Of a DNA stretch of 6,780 nt, positions 4,194 through 6,780 are shown one piece after another. The notes below the pieces were generated by a model. That model searched no databases and was not told where the DNA came from. It was given only the letters and a program-made list of their open reading frames with translations. Location of the stretch: the NCBI GenBank assembly GCA_032907525.1, contig JAJJPM010000012.1:1-6780 (forward strand), in the 5' to 3' direction. This DNA is from JAHJQQ01 sp032907525. Lineage in GTDB: Bacteria > Pseudomonadota > Gammaproteobacteria > Thiohalobacterales > Thiohalobacteraceae. Position 1 is the stretch's first letter; each line of letters begins with the position of its first letter. The position numbers and the translations under genes are program-made.

Positions 4194-6281
4194 ATGGCAG
4201 GCGGAACCGCGGAAGCAAAACGCATCCTTCTCGGCATGCGCGACAGTGCGGAACGACGCGAGCTCGCCACGCGGCTGACGGTCGAGGGCTACCACGTCGG
4301 CCACTGCACCGACCAGGCGGGCCTGGCACAGCGGATCGACGCGACGGTAGAGGTGGTGATACTCGCCGACGAGCTGGCAGCGGGGCCATTGGATGAGGTC
4401 AGCGCCGCGCTCGAGAAACTGCCAGCCGGCAGTGCCATCCCGTTCATTCTCCTGAGTCGCGACGCCGAACCCCATGCTGCGTTGAAAGCCCGCCTGCCGT
4501 CGACGATCAACGACTTCGTGGTCCTCGGCGAGCCTGTGGGGCCGGCCACCTTGCTGAGTTGCCTGACCACGTGCATGCGCCTGCGCCAGCATCAGCGCGC
4601 GCACCACGCGGAAGCCACCGAGCGAGCCGACCAGCGAACCCGCTTCGAGCGACTGATCGAGAACCTTCCGATCGGCGTCTGTTTCATCGATGCCGACGGC
4701 AATACGCTGCTCAGCAACCCCAAGTACGACGAGTACGTCCCCAATCGAAAGATTCCCTCGACGGCGCCCGAGCGGGCACGGCGCTGGGTCGGCCTGGACA
4801 GCCATGGGCAGGTGATACCGCCGAGCCAATACGTCGGTGCCCGCGCCCTGCGCGGCGAGCAGGTCGACGGCCAGGACTATCGCTACTACCCCGAGGAAGG
4901 TGGCGAACGCTGGCTGCGCCTGAGCGGCGTGCCGCTCTACGACCACGCCGAGCAGCCGATGGGCGCGGCCGTGGTGATCATCGACGTCGATGCCGAGAGG
5001 CGCAACGAGGTGATGCTGCGCCAGTTCAATCATGCGCTGGAGCGCGAGGTCGAGTTGCGCACCCAGGCCTTGCAGAGGGCGCTCGACCAGCTGACCGTCG
5101 AGGTTCAGGAACGCAGCCGTGCCGAGGAGCAGCTGCGCCACTCACAGAAGATGGATGCAGTCGGCCAGCTCACCGGCGGTATCGCCCACGACTTCAACAA
5201 CATGCTGACCGGCATCATCGGCGCGCTGGACATGATCCGTCTGCGCGCGGCATCCGGACGCTACAACGACCTGCCGCGCTATCTGGACGCGGCGCATGGC
5301 TCGGCGCAGCGCGCCGCCTCGCTGACCCAGCGCCTGCTGGCCTTCTCCCGCCGCCAGCCACTGCAGACCCGGCCGACCGCAGTCAATTCGCTGATCCGCT
5401 CGCTGGCCGAGCTGTTGCAGCGCAGCCTGGGCGAGACGATCCGCTTCGAACTGGCCCTCGAAGACGCCGCCGGGCTCGCCCTGGTCGACCCCAGCCAGAT
5501 GGAAAATGCCCTGCTCAATCTGGCGCTCAATGCCCGTGATGCGATGCCGGACGGCGGCACCTTGCGCATCGAGACGCAGCGCCTGGCGTTGCAAGCGGAG
5601 CAGGCCACCCGCCACGGCGTACCGACCGGCGAGTATCTTTGCGTGCGGGTGATCGACAGCGGCGTCGGCATCCCGGCGGCATTGGTGGACAAGGTGTTCG
5701 AACCGTTCTTCACCACCAAACCCCTCGGCGAAGGCACCGGGCTCGGCCTGTCGATGGTCTACGGCTTCGTCCGCCAGAGCGGCGGTTTCATCTCCATCGA
5801 TACCTGTCAGGGCGAAGGGACCCGCGTCGCGCTGCACATACCGGCGGCATCGGCCGACGCACAGGAGGAGTCGACTGCGGTTCCGATCCGCGTGCCCGGC
5901 GCAGGTGGCGGGCGCAAGGTTCTGCTGGTCGAGGATGACAACGCGGTGCGCCCGTTGCTGCAGAGCGCACTCGAGGACTTCGGCTATCACGTGCATGTGG
6001 CGGCCGACAGCCAGCGCGCCCTGGAGCTCGCCGCAGATCTCGACTCGCTCGACCTGCTGCTGACCGATGTCGGCCTGCCGGGGCTCAACGGCCGCCAGCT
6101 TGCCGAAATGCTTCAGCAGCGGCGCCCCGGCCTGCCGGTGGTGCTGATCACCGGCTATGCCGAACAGGCCGCGACCCGCCTCGATTGCCTTGCTCCCGGC
6201 ATGCACCTGATGACCAAACCCTTCACCCTCGAACTGCTGGCCGAAACCGTCACCCACGCGCTTGCCGCACCGGTTGGCTGA
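4194..6281 (+). CDS. Hybrid sensor histidine kinase with pseudo-receiver, PAS and C-terminal receiver
   Basis: This 695-residue signalling kinase has no transmembrane segment, so it should sense in the cytoplasm. In order: degenerate receiver (about 9-130), PAS-like domain (151-268, starting RFERLIENLPIGVCFIDADG), coiled coil (272-318), HisKA with acceptor H332 in GGIAHDFNN, HATPase_c with N-box LNLALNARDAM (N446), G1 DSGVGIP (488-494), FEPFFTTK (502-509), G2 GEGTGLGLS (512-520), and a REC domain (574-690) with acidic pocket E580/D581/D582, acceptor D625, T653 and K675. The catalytic residues are intact. The N-terminal receiver has Ala at the expected acceptor site (A58) and Glu at the KP lysine (E113). 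There is no DNA-binding or enzymatic output, so the receiver must pass phosphate to an Hpt/regulator elsewhere or modulate the kinase itself. The ATG at 4194 is chosen although its SD (GAAAGG at 4176-4181, 12-base spacing) is weak; the longer TTG start at 4053 is unconvincing. It is alone on its strand and ends 6 bases from the convergent dehydrogenase. Confidence 0.93.
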   Translation: MAGGTAEAKRILLGMRDSAERRELATRLTVEGYHVGHCTDQAGLAQRIDATVEVVILADELAAGPLDEVSAALEKLPAGSAIPFILLSRDAEPHAALKARLPSTINDFVVLGEPVGPATLLSCLTTCMRLRQHQRAHHAEATERADQRTRFERLIENLPIGVCFIDADGNTLLSNPKYDEYVPNRKIPSTAPERARRWVGLDSHGQVIPPSQYVGARALRGEQVDGQDYRYYPEEGGERWLRLSGVPLYDHAEQPMGAAVVIIDVDAERRNEVMLRQFNHALEREVELRTQALQRALDQLTVEVQERSRAEEQLRHSQKMDAVGQLTGGIAHDFNNMLTGIIGALDMIRLRAASGRYNDLPRYLDAAHGSAQRAASLTQRLLAFSRRQPLQTRPTAVNSLIRSLAELLQRSLGETIRFELALEDAAGLALVDPSQMENALLNLALNARDAMPDGGTLRIETQRLALQAEQATRHGVPTGEYLCVRVIDSGVGIPAALVDKVFEPFFTTKPLGEGTGLGLSMVYGFVRQSGGFISIDTCQGEGTRVALHIPAASADAQEESTAVPIRVPGAGGGRKVLLVEDDNAVRPLLQSALEDFGYHVHVAADSQRALELAADLDSLDLLLTDVGLPGLNGRQLAEMLQQRRPGLPVVLITGYAEQAATRLDCLAPGMHLMTKPFTLELLAETVTHALAAPVG

Positions 6282-6287
6282 GGGCCG

Positions 6288-6780
6288 TTACCACGGCAAC
6301 TCCGCCCCGCTGTAGGCATGGAACCCTCCACTCGCCTCCGGCCCCAGGCTGTCGATGACCCGCAGCAGATCCTGCGCGGCATCGGCCGCCGGCCGGCCGA
6401 TCTCGGCGCCGCGAAAAGGCTGCGACAGACGTGAGTTCACCGTGCCCGGGTGCAGCGCCAGCAGCACGGCATTCGGCTGGTTGCGGCGCACTTCGATGGA
6501 AGCGGTCTTGATCAGCATGTTCAGCGCGGCCTTGGAGGCGCGGTAGCTGTACCAGCCGCCGAGGCGGTTGTCGCCGATGCTGCCGACCTTGGCCGAGAGC
6601 ATGGCGAGCACGCCGCGCTGGCGGTCGAGCAGCCCGCTGAAGTGGCGCAGCAGCAGCGCCGGGCCAAAGGTGTTGATCTGGAAGGTGGCGAGCAGCTGCG
6701 CCTGGTTGATGTCAGCAAGGCGTTTTTCCGGCATGAACTCGGCGCCATGCAGCACGCCGGCGGCGTTGATGATCAGGTGA
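6288..6780 (-). CDS. Short-chain dehydrogenase/reductase, 5' end outside window
   Basis: The C-terminal 163 residues of an NAD(P)-dependent oxidoreductase of the short-chain dehydrogenase/reductase (Rossmann) superfamily. The open frame continues past the right edge: the first visible residues are HLIINAAGV, the NNAG-type motif at the end of beta-4. The catalytic elements follow: LSAKVGSIG with the active-site serine, YSYRASK with the Tyr-x-x-x-Lys pair, then LHPGTVNSRLSQPF after beta-6. The glycine-rich coenzyme motif (TGxxxGxG) lies outside. The spacing and the SYRASKAALNML and HPGTV stretches recall the C-factor/CsgA-like cytosolic SDR group, whose substrates are mostly unknown. An internal GTG at 6755 is not the start, because the motif upstream of it is in frame. 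It converges on the kinase gene with 6 bases between stops, leaving no room for a separate terminator. Confidence 0.9.
   Translation of the reverse strand, partial: HLIINAAGVLHGAEFMPEKRLADINQAQLLATFQINTFGPALLLRHFSGLLDRQRGVLAMLSAKVGSIGDNRLGGWYSYRASKAALNMLIKTASIEVRRNQPNAVLLALHPGTVNSRLSQPFRGAEIGRPAADAAQDLLRVIDSLGPEASGGFHAYSGAELPW

Noticed and set aside
4153..4278. Small ORF of 41 codons starting right after AGGAGGG
   Set aside because: The Shine-Dalgarno sequence abuts the ATG, leaving almost no spacer. The product has no hydrophobic or regulatory-peptide pattern and overlaps the kinase start in another frame.
5142..6257. Open frame of 371 codons antisense to the kinase (and another at 4173-5141)
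   Set aside because: Both lie opposite a gene with intact kinase and receiver motifs. Their products are Gln-, His- and Ala-rich with no recognisable domain, as expected from third-position GC bias.
6284..6297. Small hairpin GCCGT-TACC-ACGGC between kinase and dehydrogenase stops
   Set aside because: Only five pairs, it overlaps the dehydrogenase stop codon, and no U-tract follows on either strand. It is not a supportable terminator.
1..6780. Defence, toxin-antitoxin, CRISPR, transposon or phage system
   Set aside because: No array of repeated units with spacers, no terminal inverted repeats with a transposase, and no toxin, nuclease or phage motif in any convincing coding frame.

Overview
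This high-GC window (roughly two thirds G+C by eye) has the gene content, Shine-Dalgarno style and codon use of a gammaproteobacterium, most likely a Pseudomonas/Stutzerimonas relative. That placement is inference from sequence style; no marker gene is present. I see no mobile element, CRISPR array, phage gene or recognisable defence system. The genes look like ordinary chromosomal accessory metabolism, transport and signalling.

Layout from left to right. Bases 1-152 hold a tRNA-3'-end-like fragment and a cluster of overlapping hairpins. A LysE/RhtB-type exporter lies on the minus strand (156-782, stop 153-155). A 230-base divergent spacer with a 7-bp inverted repeat separates it from an isocitrate lyase/PEP mutase superfamily protein on the plus strand (1013-1852). 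That gene converges, across an 84-base spacer with a GC-rich hairpin, on a 385-residue minus-strand protein (1937-3094). This protein appears to combine an N-terminal LecA-like jelly-roll segment with a C-terminal DUF3047-like region. It is divergent from an AraC-family regulator (3221-3964); the 126-base spacer between them carries an almost perfect 18-bp palindrome that also contains a tandem 11-bp repeat. After a 229-base leader with two hairpins comes a 695-residue hybrid sensor histidine kinase (4194-6281). It has an N-terminal pseudo-receiver, PAS-like domain, coiled coil, HisKA, HATPase and a C-terminal receiver. It converges within 6 bases on a minus-strand short-chain dehydrogenase that runs off the right edge.

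How they work together: each gene appears to be its own transcription unit, with no same-strand operon. The one pair with a plausible functional link is the AraC regulator and the divergent DUF3047-like gene. The kinase carries its own receiver but no output domain, so its phosphoryl-group acceptor must lie elsewhere. The most unusual points are the unstudied lectin-like/DUF3047 protein with its own regulator and palindromic operator candidate, and the kinase's degenerate N-terminal receiver, in which the key residues are substituted.
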